Counted from the stretch's first letter, positions 9,170 to 18,603 are shown. The stretch: 64,000 nt of DNA from G963668605 sp963668605 (GCA_963668605.1 OY764903.1:3720001-3784000); one strand, 5' to 3'. Notes: generated by a model not told the origin, from the sequence alone. Translations and numbers: made by a program.

Positions 9170-9423
9170 TTCCGACAATGATACCCGGAATGTGCCGCCC
9201 GCTGCGTCGGCGCGATACGCTGCACATGGAAACGATGACCAGGAACGAGATCAACGCGGGCTCTGCGGTCCGGGTTAGGCCGCGCCATCATTTATGCTCG
9301 CGAGAGTAAGGTCCGAGCGTTCAGGTACCGCGTACACGGCCCATGCGTCCAGTGCAACGCCGCCCGGAACCCGCGCACCATTCAACTGCCGTTGAAGGTC
9401 GTATGCTGAGAGGAGTTTGCATC

Positions 9424-10893
9424 ATGGCACTAGACAGACGAACATTCATCCTTGCGGGAGGCGGCGCGGTGGCGTCGTACTCCACGCCCACCGGCGCAGC
9501 GGCCGGAACGCGCCGGCCCAACCTGCTGTTCCTGTTTTCCGACCAGCACTCCTCCGATATGCTGGGTTGCTACGGCAACCGGCAGATCATCACTCCTAAT
9601 CTGGACCGTCTCGCCTCGGAGGGCGTGCGCTTCGGCCACTGCATTTCCAACAGTCCGGTCTGCAGCCCGTATCGGGCCATCCTGATGAGCGGCCAGCACC
9701 CGCTCTACAACGGCGTTTTCAGCAATGATGTGTGCATCCTGCACAACGTTCAGCACTTTGCCGAGGTCCTTCGGGACGGCGGCTACCGCACAGGTTACAT
9801 CGGCAAGTGGCATCTTTACGGCGGCGACCGCAATCGCCCGATTCCGCCGGGACCGGACCGCCTCGGCTTTGACGATACGTTTCTCAGCGACAACTGTACG
9901 CTCAAGTTCGGCCCGAAAGATTCGTACTACTGGAACTCCGATGGCCAAAAGACGCTGTACCGCGAGTGGCAGCCGAACGGCCAGGCGCGGCAAGCGGTCG
10001 ACTTTCTCGAAGCCCAATCGCCGGATCGCCCGTTTGCGCTATTCGTGTCCGTGCATCCTCCCCACAATTTCGGCCCGGAGCACTATAAGACTGAGCCCGA
10101 ACTGATGGCGCAGTATGATCCGGCGGCCATCCGCCTGCGCCCGAACGTCGCGGATACCCCGGAGATACGCGCGTGGTACCGCGGGCATATGGCGATGATT
10201 ACCGGCGTGGATCAAGCCTTCGGGCGAGTGCTCGACAAACTGCGCGAGAAGAAGCTCGATGCCAACACGATTGTGGTCTTTACGGCCGATCACGGCGACC
10301 TGCTGCGGTCCCACGAGCGGCCTTGGCCCAAGAGCTTCCCCGAAGCCGAATCGTGCCGCGTACCGTTGCTGGTGCGATGGCCCGGGCGCCTGCCGGCCGG
10401 CCGCACCAGCGACCTGCTGATCGGGACGCTGGATTTGATGCCGACGCTGCTCGCGCTGACTGGCGCCGCGGTCCCGCCTACCTGCCAGGGACAGAATCTG
10501 TCCCGCGCGATTCTGAATGGCGATAGCCACGCCGTCGAATCCGTACCGCTGTTCTACTTCGAACCTTCCTGGCGCGGAGTTTACACGCACCGCTATACGT
10601 ACGCGGTCGGGGAGCCTGGCCAACAGATCTCGTGGGATGTGCTGTACGACCGGGAGCGCGACCCCTGGGAACAGAAGAATCTCTTCGGAGCCACGGGCCA
10701 GCGCGGCCTTCAACACAAGATGGACGATCTGACGCGCTCATGGATGCGGAATTTCAAGGACGATTTCGCACCCGGCTCGGAGCTGATGCGGGTCTGCTTC
10801 CAGACCGATACTTCGCAGCCGGTTGTGAAATTCAGCAAGGACGGGCGTATTCCCGGCCGCCCAATTGACCTCCTCAAGAGATCCGCAAGATGA
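9424..10893 (+). CDS. Tat-exported S1-type sulfatase (A), DQ subgroup
   Basis: Formylglycine-dependent sulfatase of the alkaline-phosphatase superfamily, about 489 residues. ATG 9424 is preceded by GAGGAG at 9408-9413 and begins a twin-arginine signal (MALDRRTFILAGGGAVAS). The catalytic motif is Cys80-S-P-Y-Arg84. The first metal pair is Asp40-Gln41 (FSDQHSSD) instead of Asp-Asp, and the second metal site is FTADHGDLLRSH. It closely resembles sulfatase D at 46791-48149: both have DQ, CSPYR and GYIGKWHL. Its stop overlaps the start of the next gene by 4 nt. It should act in the periplasm; the sulfated substrate is unknown. Confidence 0.9.
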   Translation: MALDRRTFILAGGGAVASYSTPTGAAAGTRRPNLLFLFSDQHSSDMLGCYGNRQIITPNLDRLASEGVRFGHCISNSPVCSPYRAILMSGQHPLYNGVFSNDVCILHNVQHFAEVLRDGGYRTGYIGKWHLYGGDRNRPIPPGPDRLGFDDTFLSDNCTLKFGPKDSYYWNSDGQKTLYREWQPNGQARQAVDFLEAQSPDRPFALFVSVHPPHNFGPEHYKTEPELMAQYDPAAIRLRPNVADTPEIRAWYRGHMAMITGVDQAFGRVLDKLREKKLDANTIVVFTADHGDLLRSHERPWPKSFPEAESCRVPLLVRWPGRLPAGRTSDLLIGTLDLMPTLLALTGAAVPPTCQGQNLSRAILNGDSHAVESVPLFYFEPSWRGVYTHRYTYAVGEPGQQISWDVLYDRERDPWEQKNLFGATGQRGLQHKMDDLTRSWMRNFKDDFAPGSELMRVCFQTDTSQPVVKFSKDGRIPGRPIDLLKRSAR

Positions 10894-11867
10894 TGCGCCA
10901 CATGGTTGTCTGCATCCTGGCCGCGTTGCCGGCCATCGCTTGGGCGCAGGAGCCCGCCAAACGCCCGGGCGTTTGGATCGGACCTCCCGGCGTGGAGAAC
11001 GGGAAGGCCCTGCGGGCCTTGTTTGAACGCCCCGATGAATGGAAGCAGACACGGTCGATGGTGGATGGGCTTCTTTACGCCGACCACAACTTCAAGCAGT
11101 TTTCCGATGAGGACCTTCACCTCTGGTTCGGCCGGCTGCGCGAATGGAAGCTGCGGCTTATGCTTGAGGTCGGGGCGATCAAGGAATGGGGCCAAAGCGG
11201 CGACGAGACTTTCCGCAAACAGCGCCCTGTGTGGGACCGCCTCCAGAATTTCGGCGCCAATATCTACGCGGTTGCCATGGACGAGCCACTGCTCTGCGCG
11301 CGCAAGAAGATTCACAAGCCGGACGAATACGCGGTCGAGGAAACGGCCAAATTCATCGCGCTAGTCCGGGAACGCTACCCGGAAATCCTGATCGGTGACA
11401 TCGAAACCTACCCCTCCATCCCACTCGCCGATCACTACTGGTGGATCGAGAACGTCAACCGGCGGCTCCGCGAGAAGCATGTTCGCGAGCTCGATTTCTA
11501 CCGCCTGGACGTGAACTGGATCAATTTCACCGTGCAGCAAACCGGCTCCTGGAAAGAAGTGAAGCAACTTGAACAGTACTGCCGCGCCCGGAGACTACCC
11601 TTTAGCCTGATCTACTGGCCCGCGGACCTTCCGTCTCTGAAAAGGCTCGGGCGCGCCGGCGAAAGCACCTGGTATATCTCCCTCATGCGGCAGGCGCAGG
11701 ACTACGCCGTTATCGGTGGCGCGCCGGACGAGTATGTGATTGAGAGTTGGGTGGGCGAGCCGCCCAACACCGTACCCGACAGCGGCGAGTGGACGTTCAC
11801 CCGTTCGGTGCGCGATTTCGTCGAACGCTTCGTAGCGCCGGCACGCGCAGCCTCACGAGCTGAGTAG
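10890..11867 (+). CDS. Secreted protein, probable TIM-barrel fold, unknown
   Basis: A 325-residue protein with a Sec signal (MMRHMVVCILAALPAIAWAQ). The mature part alternates hydrophobic strands with acidic and aromatic residues (LMLEVGAIKEWGQ, NIYAVAMDEPLL, ILIGDIETYPSIPL, LDFYRLDVNWINF, LPFSLIYWPADLP), the look of a (beta/alpha)8 barrel with Glu/Asp at strand ends, as in glycoside hydrolase-like proteins. I cannot place it in a family. It is translationally coupled to sulfatase A (ATGA overlap), which suggests that both work on the same periplasmic substrate. Confidence 0.7.
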   Translation: MMRHMVVCILAALPAIAWAQEPAKRPGVWIGPPGVENGKALRALFERPDEWKQTRSMVDGLLYADHNFKQFSDEDLHLWFGRLREWKLRLMLEVGAIKEWGQSGDETFRKQRPVWDRLQNFGANIYAVAMDEPLLCARKKIHKPDEYAVEETAKFIALVRERYPEILIGDIETYPSIPLADHYWWIENVNRRLREKHVRELDFYRLDVNWINFTVQQTGSWKEVKQLEQYCRARRLPFSLIYWPADLPSLKRLGRAGESTWYISLMRQAQDYAVIGGAPDEYVIESWVGEPPNTVPDSGEWTFTRSVRDFVERFVAPARAASRAE

Positions 11868-12006
11868 CCCGGCGATCCGCGAAGATTACCCCGCCGCGCC
11901 AATATGGGGGAAACCCATGAGTAGTGTCACCAGCCGCCATTCGGATCAATCGAGTTCGAAGTGGCCGAACGGGTTCACACGCACTCAGATCAGCGGCGTC
12001 GAAAAT

Positions 12007-12957
12007 CTACCGGCCGAAATACTTCTGTATAAACGCCACGGCACGGCTGGCTGCCTCTTTCGTCTCTGGGGTCACGTCGGCCGGCTTGCCCGTATTCCGG
12101 TTGTCCAGGAACCCAAAGTAGAAGCCGTGCAGCCCGTTGGCGGGCAAGTACATATCGATCGGCTTGCCTAAGGAGCGAATCTTGTTGGCGTAGGCCTCCA
12201 CCACGGACGGGGGCGCGGAGGTATCGTTCCGCCCGTTGACGATCAGGATCGGGAAGCGCACCTTGGAGGCTTCGGTCAGGGCCGATTCGTAGCCATACCT
12301 GGCGGGATCCTTCTCGATCTCCGCCATCTTCGCGCCGTACTTCTGTTCCGCTTGCGCGATCATCTTCTTGAGCACGCCCACCACTTCCACGCCGTTGGCG
12401 ACGGCCTTGGATATCTCGATCAGATCGAGCGCCGCGGGGGCGCACAGCACAGCGCATTGCACGTCGACGCGGCTGGCCAGACGCGAGATGACGCCCGCAC
12501 CGTGGCTGCCCCCGAACAGGGCCACGCGCTTGCCGTCGATGAACGGGAGGCGCCGGACCGCTTCGATGGCCGCGATGGCGTCATCCCACTCGACGGACCG
12601 CTCGGCCGCACTGGAGCGGAAGTCAATGGAAAAAACCGCCCATCCCGCCGCCACGAAATTGGCCGCCGGCGGGATGGCCGCCCGCCCGATCGAGTACGTG
12701 ACGTCCTTATGAGCGGCGCCGCCGTGCAGGATCACCACCACGGGGAACGGCCCGTTGCCACTCGGGCGACGCATATAGGCGGGGATGTACGTCCCGTCCG
12801 AACCGCGAAACTCCACGATGCGGCCGGTAGAGCCGTCCGGCAGTTTCTCGATGTCGGCGCCCACCACGTGCCGGATGCCGGCGGCATCCTGAGCAGGCGA
12901 CGGCGCTGCGACCGCAAGCCATGCTATGAAAAAAGGAATCAATAGTTTGATCGTCAT
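12007..12957 (-). CDS. Secreted alpha/beta hydrolase (dienelactone hydrolase/esterase-like)
   Basis: Serine hydrolase of 316 residues with a Sec signal (MTIKLLIPFFIAWLAVAAPS). The nucleophile elbow is GGS151HG, the oxyanion segment is VVILHGG (about residues 74-80), the acid lies in NGRNDTSAPP and the His in GLHGFYFG near the C-terminus. It would cleave an ester, for instance acetyl or feruloyl groups on sugars; this is inference. ATG 12957 is used because the frame upstream to 13083 overlaps the neighbouring gene and would bury the signal peptide. It is a close paralogue of the hydrolase at 35472-36437 (same MTIK start, and shared EIEKDPARYGY and GLHGFYFG). It is probably last in a leftward group with 13023-13604 and 13682-14617. 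Confidence 0.85.
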   Translation of the reverse strand: MTIKLLIPFFIAWLAVAAPSPAQDAAGIRHVVGADIEKLPDGSTGRIVEFRGSDGTYIPAYMRRPSGNGPFPVVVILHGGAAHKDVTYSIGRAAIPPAANFVAAGWAVFSIDFRSSAAERSVEWDDAIAAIEAVRRLPFIDGKRVALFGGSHGAGVISRLASRVDVQCAVLCAPAALDLIEISKAVANGVEVVGVLKKMIAQAEQKYGAKMAEIEKDPARYGYESALTEASKVRFPILIVNGRNDTSAPPSVVEAYANKIRSLGKPIDMYLPANGLHGFYFGFLDNRNTGKPADVTPETKEAASRAVAFIQKYFGR

Positions 12958-13022
12958 GGTCAATACACCAGCTTTAATCCGAATTGATCGTGAACCGATG
13001 GAGCGAGCACGGGAGACAGATC

Positions 13023-13604
13023 TCAATTGATCCGCACGATAGTGCCCTTGTGAAACGCGCCACATTCTCCAATGATTACGCAAATCGGGAGAATCGTAGT
13101 GCGATCGATCATCAGACCGATATCATGAGCGTCCGCTGGCAGTTCGAAGATGCGGCCGGTCGTAACAGACTCACCCGGCTGCAACAACGTGTTTAGTGGA
13201 ACCTCCGACCCGGTGAGAATGGGATCGTATCTCCTCCAGTGAGCGTCCACGAGGTAGACATCTCTTGCACCGTTTTCACGCTGCGCAACACGTCGGGCAC
13301 GGCTGAAAATCCGGAGGGTAACGTCGTAACGCGTGACGGCGTTCTTCGGCGTCCGTTTGACGCGTTCCACCGCGATGCACCAATCGTCACTGCATAGTGG
13401 ATCGCCATCCTGGAGCACAACCTGTTTAGAAAGAATCGTGGCAACATATACAATTCCGAGATACGCCACGGTGCAAAAGACCAGCCTGCTAAGGATCGCC
13501 AGCGCACGCGCACGGCGGCCGCGCACGGCTGAAATGACGGCAACGATTAGAGTACCGCTTGCGGCGAGGAACAGCGCGATGAACAGTAGATCAAAAACGG
13601 TCAT
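13023..13604 (-). CDS. Membrane-anchored protein, unknown
   Basis: 193 residues with two N-terminal transmembrane helices (about residues 5-25 and 38-58: LLFIALFLAASGTLIVAVIS and LSRLVFCTVAYLGIVYVATI). A soluble domain of about 130 residues follows, probably periplasmic, with a Cys pair (L-C-S-D-D-W-C). The second half alternates short beta-like segments and ends C-V-I-I-G-E-C-G-A-F-H-K-G-T-I-V-R-I-N. No family is recognised. It sits 77 nt after the DUF1080 gene and 65 nt before the hydrolase, all leftward, so a shared transcript is plausible. Confidence 0.7.
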   Translation of the reverse strand: MTVFDLLFIALFLAASGTLIVAVISAVRGRRARALAILSRLVFCTVAYLGIVYVATILSKQVVLQDGDPLCSDDWCIAVERVKRTPKNAVTRYDVTLRIFSRARRVAQRENGARDVYLVDAHWRRYDPILTGSEVPLNTLLQPGESVTTGRIFELPADAHDIGLMIDRTTILPICVIIGECGAFHKGTIVRIN

Positions 13605-13681
13605 AGCCGGGAGCCGGAGTCCGGTGAGATGTCGTCATACGGAGGGGCGATCAAAGGATGCCCCTCCTTCTCTGCCTTGAA

Positions 13682-14617
13682 CTAACTCTTTGGTACCGAG
13701 ATCGTGATGTTGCGGAATTTCAAGCCGCCTGTGTGATCGCCCTGCACATAGAACGGGCCGGGCTCAGCTTCGTTGGCATCCAGCGCACCACCCGTGATGC
13801 CTTCGATTTCCTGCTTGTCGATTGTGGTGACGCCGTTGCGAACCACCGTCAACGTGCGGCCTACCAAAGTCACGTCGAAGGTCTCCCACTCGCCCGGTCT
13901 GCGTGGCAGATCGCCTTTGGGCGCAATGCGGCCATAGACCGATCCGAAGCGGCGTTCCGGCGGATTGCTCGTAAGCGGCTCCAGTTCGAGCTGAATTTCA
14001 TAACGTCCACGCAGGTAGAAGCCGCTATTGGCATGGTCGGGACAGTTCACTTCGAAGTGCAGCTTGAAATCTTCGAACTTGCGTATCGTCTTCAGATTCG
14101 CGCCCTTCGCTTTGTTCGTTAGCAGCCCGTCTTCGACCACCCAGTGGCTGTTGGCCGGATTACCAATCGGCTCCCAGCCATCGAGGTTCTTGCCGTTAAA
14201 CAGCGATTCCGGCTTGGACCAGGCTGTCGGAGTTTTGCGGTTTAGTGCCGGCGCACGAACGCCTTCCAGCGGAGTCGAGCTGTTGCCGCGCTTCTGTGCG
14301 CCTGTGAGTTTGTCGCCTGCGGCATCGAGTTCCCAAGTCAGCGCCGGTCGATTGCCGGACGCAGGTTGAATCTTCAATGTAAGATGCGACCCGGCTGCCT
14401 TGACGTCCTTGACTTGAATGACGTTGCCTCCGGTCGGCTGGTACCAAACCTCGAGCTTGCCGTTCTTTTCCGTAATGCCCAGCCACATGGCGCGCGTGCC
14501 GCCCGGCGTAGTGATGTTGAAATTCCAGCGGCCGACGAGCGGCTTATTCGTCTTCTGCGAGTAAGCCGGTGTCAGTAGCGCCGAAGCGAAAATCAGTAGG
14601 GTTGCGAACTTTTGCAT
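13682..14617 (-). CDS. Secreted DUF1080 (3-keto-disaccharide hydrolase) domain protein
   Basis: 311 residues with a Sec signal (MQKFATLLIFASALLTPAYS). An N-terminal beta-rich part (about residues 25-125; VGRWNFNITTPGG) precedes the DUF1080 domain (about residues 135-308), recognised by SLFNGKNLDGWEPIG, by the E-V-N-C-P-D-H-A-N-S-G-F-Y-L-R-G-R-Y-E-I-Q core and by PGEWETFDVTLVGRTLTVV. DUF1080 is a concanavalin-like sandwich; some members hydrolyse 3-keto sugars made by periplasmic Gfo/Idh/MocA oxidoreductases. One such oxidoreductase lies at 43766-44962, but whether they act together is a guess. It heads a leftward group with the membrane protein and the esterase. Confidence 0.85.
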   Translation of the reverse strand: MQKFATLLIFASALLTPAYSQKTNKPLVGRWNFNITTPGGTRAMWLGITEKNGKLEVWYQPTGGNVIQVKDVKAAGSHLTLKIQPASGNRPALTWELDAAGDKLTGAQKRGNSSTPLEGVRAPALNRKTPTAWSKPESLFNGKNLDGWEPIGNPANSHWVVEDGLLTNKAKGANLKTIRKFEDFKLHFEVNCPDHANSGFYLRGRYEIQLELEPLTSNPPERRFGSVYGRIAPKGDLPRRPGEWETFDVTLVGRTLTVVRNGVTTIDKQEIEGITGGALDANEAEPGPFYVQGDHTGGLKFRNITISVPKS

Positions 14618-14823
14618 GTTGGTAGTCTATTTCTTTTGTCTTTCGCTGGCCGCGAGCGGGCCAGTCAGTTTCATAACGCCCCAACTTTCGGAGCGGTCGC
14701 CGAATCCGGAACGGCCTGACCGGTCCCGGTGGTCATATATTAACAAAATATCCTCGCTCTTCCGTCAGTGTTCTTACGCCACAAATCGTTCCTCATACTG
14801 GCGGTCCTCGCCGACAGCGCCTT

Positions 14824-14979
14824 CTAGAACTCCACGCCGCCCGCATCGGCCCAGAGCGCCATGTCCACAAACCGCAGTCCAAGATACGCGTGACAATCGC
14901 GCCGGGTGTAGAAGGCGACCTGTCGGCCGGTGCCACAGTGCGCCACGCCCGGCACTACGATTCGGGCTGTTCGACGCAT
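14824..14979 (-). pseudogene. Decayed REP-associated (RAYT, Y1/IS200-like) transposase, copy 1
   Basis: The minus-strand reading from 14979 gives MRRTARIVVPGVAH, then C-G-T-G-R-Q-V-A-F-Y-T-R-R-D-C-H-A-Y-L-G-L. This is the start of the REP-associated tyrosine transposase family (family pattern R-x-A-R-x-V-x-P-G-x-x-H-H-V-x-Q-R-G-x-x-x-Q-x-x-F). Several residues after VPGVAH are missing, and the H-x-H and Tyr catalytic regions are gone; the frame ends at 14824 in unrelated sequence. Homology with copy 2 continues upstream on both sides of a 55-nt hairpin insertion at 15042-15096. The rest of 14618-15241 holds no gene I can support. Confidence 0.65.
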
Positions 14980-15041
14980 ATGGAGTATTCCTTGTAGTGC
15001 CTGAAAATGGAATCTATTCTCCAGTGGGACGGTCCAGATAC

Positions 15042-15096
15042 CACGAATTGATCCGGCTCCTCCACCGCAAAACGGAGCCAGAACAAGACAGTTTAC
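15042..15096 (-). repeat. REP-like hairpin, apparent insertion upstream of RAYT copy 1
   Basis: It holds an imperfect palindrome: GGCTCC at 15055-15060 and GGAGCC at 15074-15079 around a 13-nt loop. Read on the minus strand it matches the hairpin at 18833-18881: TCTGGCTCCGTTT and GAGCCGGATCAAT are identical in both, and only the loops differ. It is flanked by TAC on each side (15039-15041 and 15094-15096), and the corresponding place in copy 2 lacks the hairpin and has a single TAC. Confidence 0.6.
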
Positions 15097-15241
15097 TATT
15101 GCTGACACACTACACCGGATCCGGCGGCAGCCGGGGTGTAGAGTGGCGCCATGAGCGGCATCACGCTTTTGCGCTCAACGGCCCGTGGCCAACCTCAAGA
15201 AAACCTCCGCCGGCAAGTTCCCACTTACAGGCCAGAGTCGC

Positions 15242-16465
15242 TCACTGATTCCTCTCGACGATCGCGAAAGTAATGTCGTCAGTTTGCGGCATGCCCTGAG
15301 TGAACTCCTCCAGGGCTTTCAGGCAGCCCCGCTCAATCGCGTGGCCTCCCGACGGGGCCTCTCGCTCGATGATTTCCCGGAGTCCTTCCTCACCAAACAC
15401 CTCGCTCCACGGGCTCTCCGCTTTCGTCAATCCGTCCGAGGACACTACCAGAATGTCGCCCTTCTCCAGATGGAACTTGCGGGATTGATAAGAGGCTGAA
15501 TTGATCATCCCCAGCATATATGCGCCAGAGGTCAACTCTTCAATCTCTCCCGTCGCGAAGCGGAACAGATAGACGGGGGTATGCCCTGCGCTGATGAAAC
15601 GCCCCACGCCATCCTGGCCCAACACGAAGACAAAGAGCGTGACGAACTGGGAAGGAAGAGACTTTTCGTAAAGGAGGTGGTTTAGCCGGCTCAAGACTTC
15701 CTGCAGCGGGGTACCCGATCGGAACTCCGTGCTAAGAGCGCCCAGCACCATGGAACTCAGCAGGGCCGCTGACATACCCTGGCCGGAAACATCCGCCACA
15801 ACCCCCATCCACTCCTGCGCGCTCAGTTGCTGAAAATCGTAGAAGTTCGCTCCCAGGTAGCTTGTTGGCTTGTTGTACGCATGGATGCGGAAACCCTCAA
15901 ACTGATGTAGGACGCGGGGCAGCAGGCTTCGCTGAGTCTCCCGTGCCAAGGATAACTCCCGCTCGTTCTGCCTTCGCTCTTCCAGAGACTTGATGCGAAC
16001 GACTTCGCGGCTTATCTCCAGTTCCCGCACCGTTTCCTCCAGAATTTTGCCGTGCTTCTTCGCCTCGAGGTGCAACAGGCGGACTTCCAGAATGTTGTGG
16101 ACGCGCGCGCGGAGTTCGGCCATATCAAATGGTTTGCTGACGAAATCCTTGGCGCCCGCTTCGAGAGCGCGCAGCTTATGGTTTGGCTGCGCCGTGATGA
16201 CAAGGACTGGCAGGTAGCCGTTCGCTTCGATTTCATGCAGACCCTCCATCACCTGAAAGCCGTCCATTTCTGGCATCTGGAGATCCAGCAGGATCAGATC
16301 GTAACAGTGCTTGCGGTGAAGTGCGCAGACCTCTTTCGGATCGTTCGTCGAGTGGACGAACGTATAGCCGGCAACGCGCAGCACACCCCGTATCAGCTCG
16401 ACATTGGCATCCTTGTCATCAACGACCAGGATCCTGGCGTTCAGAATCTCGCTGGAAGTGATCAT
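15242..16465 (-). CDS. Response regulator with SpoIIE/RsbU-type PP2C phosphatase output
   Basis: 407 residues: a receiver domain (1-125; acidic pair Asp16-Asp17, phospho-acceptor Asp61 in LILLDLQMPEMDG, Lys in VSKPFD), a linker coiled coil (about 130-185; LEAKKHGKILEETVRELEIS) and a SpoIIE-like phosphatase domain (about 195-405). Phosphorylation by a partner kinase should set phosphatase activity on an anti-sigma-antagonist-like protein; none is encoded nearby. The second metal motif (VVADVSGQGMSAALL, Asp225) and the C-terminal QTDDITFAIVER are intact. The first motif reads GANFYD with Asn207 where the family normally has Asp (GGDFYD), so catalysis may be weakened or lost. The start overlaps the kinase stop by 4 nt (ATGA). 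Confidence 0.92.
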   Translation of the reverse strand: MITSSEILNARILVVDDKDANVELIRGVLRVAGYTFVHSTNDPKEVCALHRKHCYDLILLDLQMPEMDGFQVMEGLHEIEANGYLPVLVITAQPNHKLRALEAGAKDFVSKPFDMAELRARVHNILEVRLLHLEAKKHGKILEETVRELEISREVVRIKSLEERRQNERELSLARETQRSLLPRVLHQFEGFRIHAYNKPTSYLGANFYDFQQLSAQEWMGVVADVSGQGMSAALLSSMVLGALSTEFRSGTPLQEVLSRLNHLLYEKSLPSQFVTLFVFVLGQDGVGRFISAGHTPVYLFRFATGEIEELTSGAYMLGMINSASYQSRKFHLEKGDILVVSSDGLTKAESPWSEVFGEEGLREIIEREAPSGGHAIERGCLKALEEFTQGMPQTDDITFAIVERNQ

Positions 16466-18603
16466 GATTTTTCCTTGAGGTCTTCCTGCCCGGAACGGTC
16501 TTGTGGGTCGCCCATTCCGCTGCTGTGGGAATCCAGCGCCAATTCGAGCGTGGCCATGAGCACATTGAGTTCGATCGGCTTGGTCAGATACCGGAAAAAC
16601 CCGGCTTGAATGCCTTTTTCTATGTCGCGAGGCATCGCATTGGCGCTGAGTGCGACTACCGGGATGTGTGCGGTTTCCGGATCTTCCGCGAGAATTTTGA
16701 GCGCCTCGATGCCACTGATGCCGGGAAGGTTGATGTCCATCAGGATCACGTCCGGATGGTTGGCGCGTGCAACCTGGATACCCAGGTTTCCGTCTCGCGC
16801 GCTGAGCAGACGGATATTGGGACGGCGCGCGATCAACTGCTCCACCAGCTTTAGATTCGCCGGGTTGTCTTCAACATAAAGCAGCGTGCGCAGCGGCACG
16901 CCGTCCTGAACCTGCGCAGGAACAATCGCCGCAGGCTGCGCTCTGTCCGCTACCAGTTGTGGGTCAGTACTGGATTTCAGTTCGAACCAGAACACACTTC
17001 CGAGACCGACGGTGCTCTCCACGCCGATCACGCCGCCCATCAGCTCCACCAGTCGCTTGCTCATCACAAGGCCGATGCCCGTTCCCTGTTCCGCGCTCCG
17101 CTCCTGGCCGAGACGGTTGAACGGCTGAAATAGCTGGGCCAGATTGTCCGCGGATAGTCCTTGGCCGGTATCCGTGACACTGACCCGGACGCGTTCCGGG
17201 GTGCTCGTGGCGTAGTCTACAACCACCGTTCCATTCGCCTGGCCATATTTGATCGCATTGGCCAGAAGATTAATGAGCACCTGCTTCAGCCGGATCCGGT
17301 CGGCATAGACAAAACACGGTTTCTCGAACCGGGGAAACGTCATTCGGACACCGCGATTTTGCCCCTGCGGCTCAATCATGGCCTGGCACTCGACCATGAC
17401 CTCCTCCAGCGAGGTGGGCTCCGGTGACAACGCCAGCCTTCCTGACTCGATCTGCGAAAGGTCCAGGATCTCGTTGATCAGCTCCAGCAGATACCAGCCC
17501 GCACTGAGAATCTGTTGAATACTTGCCGTTTGAGATGCCGTTGGCGGTGGGGAATCGGAATTGATGAGCTGGGCAAAGCCGAGGATCGCGTTGAGGGGAG
17601 ATCGGAGCTCATGGCTCATGCTGGAAAGGAAATCCGACTTTGAAAGGTTGGCCTTTTCCGCTGTGGCCTTAGATCTCTCCAGTTCCACATTATTGGCCTG
17701 CAGCACGCTTTCGGAGCGCTTGCGGTCCGTGATGTCGCGCGCCGCGGCCATTACCCCTTGCAGCTTACGGTCGCGATCAAGAAGGATGGTCGCGTTCCAG
17801 GAGACGACGGTCTCGTTGCCATCCCGTGCCCGCGCCGTGAGCTCATAGTCGGTAACCTTGCTGCCGCTCAACACCAGCCTGATTCCGGCCGCCGCCCGCT
17901 CCGGGTCGGTGAAGTAGTTCTTGACCGGCGCGCCGATCAACTCATCGCGCGTGCAGCCCGTGAGCGCCTCCATCTGTTTGTTGACGTCAGTGATGATGCC
18001 GGACGGATTGGTGATCATCAGCGCGTCAATGGAGGATTCGATGAGAGAGCGGGTGTAAAACTGATGATCCCGCAGACGCTGATCGAGCAACTTCTGCTCG
18101 GCTTCTACCTGTTTGCGAGCTGTATTGTCGGTGCCGATCAACAGGTAGCCGATGATACCGCCACCATCGTCTCGCAACGCAGTCACCGACACCACCGCCG
18201 GAAAACGGCTGCCATCCTTGCGGATGTAGGTCAGCTCGTAAATATCTTCGATGCCGCGCGAAGCCTTGAACACCAGCGCCTCGAAGCCAGGCGTAATTGG
18301 AGTTGCCAGCTCGATGCTCAATGCCCTTGCGCGCGCCACCAGTTCTTTCGAATCGGAAATATCGGCAGGTGTGATCCGGTCTACCACGTCAATGGCCGAG
18401 TACCCCAGCATGCACTCGGCGCCGACATTGAATAACTGGATGACGCCTTTCTCATCGGTGGCGATACTCGAAAAATTGGCGCTGTTGAGAATCGCGTTTT
18501 GCAGCGCCCCTGTTTTAAGCAGAGCCGCTTCGCGCCGGACCTCCCTGACGGCATCCGGCGGACCGCTAGCGTCCTTTGGACTGGCGGATTCTTCTTCTTG
18601 CAC
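16462..18603 (-). CDS. Cytoplasmic hybrid sensor histidine kinase (PAS-PAS-HisKA-HATPase-REC)
   Basis: 713 residues with no transmembrane segment, so sensing is cytoplasmic. The order is PAS (about 35-165), PAS (about 183-300), a helical dimerisation and phospho-acceptor domain with His331 in SMSHELRSPLNAIL, a HATPase domain (about 430-545; NLLANAIKYG, DTGQGLS and GTGIGLVMSKRLV boxes), then a C-terminal receiver (about 570-690; VILMDINLPG and a YLTKP Lys). It begins with GTG (18601-18603), and GGAGG lies about 15 nt upstream, farther than usual. It overlaps the response regulator start by 4 nt, so the two are surely co-translated. A phosphorelay from His331 to the internal receiver or to the partner receiver is the expected chemistry. 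The signal is unknown. Confidence 0.94.
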   Translation of the reverse strand: MQEEESASPKDASGPPDAVREVRREAALLKTGALQNAILNSANFSSIATDEKGVIQLFNVGAECMLGYSAIDVVDRITPADISDSKELVARARALSIELATPITPGFEALVFKASRGIEDIYELTYIRKDGSRFPAVVSVTALRDDGGGIIGYLLIGTDNTARKQVEAEQKLLDQRLRDHQFYTRSLIESSIDALMITNPSGIITDVNKQMEALTGCTRDELIGAPVKNYFTDPERAAAGIRLVLSGSKVTDYELTARARDGNETVVSWNATILLDRDRKLQGVMAAARDITDRKRSESVLQANNVELERSKATAEKANLSKSDFLSSMSHELRSPLNAILGFAQLINSDSPPPTASQTASIQQILSAGWYLLELINEILDLSQIESGRLALSPEPTSLEEVMVECQAMIEPQGQNRGVRMTFPRFEKPCFVYADRIRLKQVLINLLANAIKYGQANGTVVVDYATSTPERVRVSVTDTGQGLSADNLAQLFQPFNRLGQERSAEQGTGIGLVMSKRLVELMGGVIGVESTVGLGSVFWFELKSSTDPQLVADRAQPAAIVPAQVQDGVPLRTLLYVEDNPANLKLVEQLIARRPNIRLLSARDGNLGIQVARANHPDVILMDINLPGISGIEALKILAEDPETAHIPVVALSANAMPRDIEKGIQAGFFRYLTKPIELNVLMATLELALDSHSSGMGDPQDRSGQEDLKEKS

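Noticed and set aside
14616..15248. Rightward open frame of 210 codons across the RAYT copy 1 region
   Set aside because: Ser/Arg/Pro-rich with no ribosome site, and the opposite strand carries an identifiable transposase relic.
15242..18603. Hybrid kinase plus phosphatase as regulator of the adjacent receptor/sulfatase genes
   Set aside because: Nothing in the sequence links them: no shared operator was found, and the kinase pair is set apart by the RAYT/REP debris.
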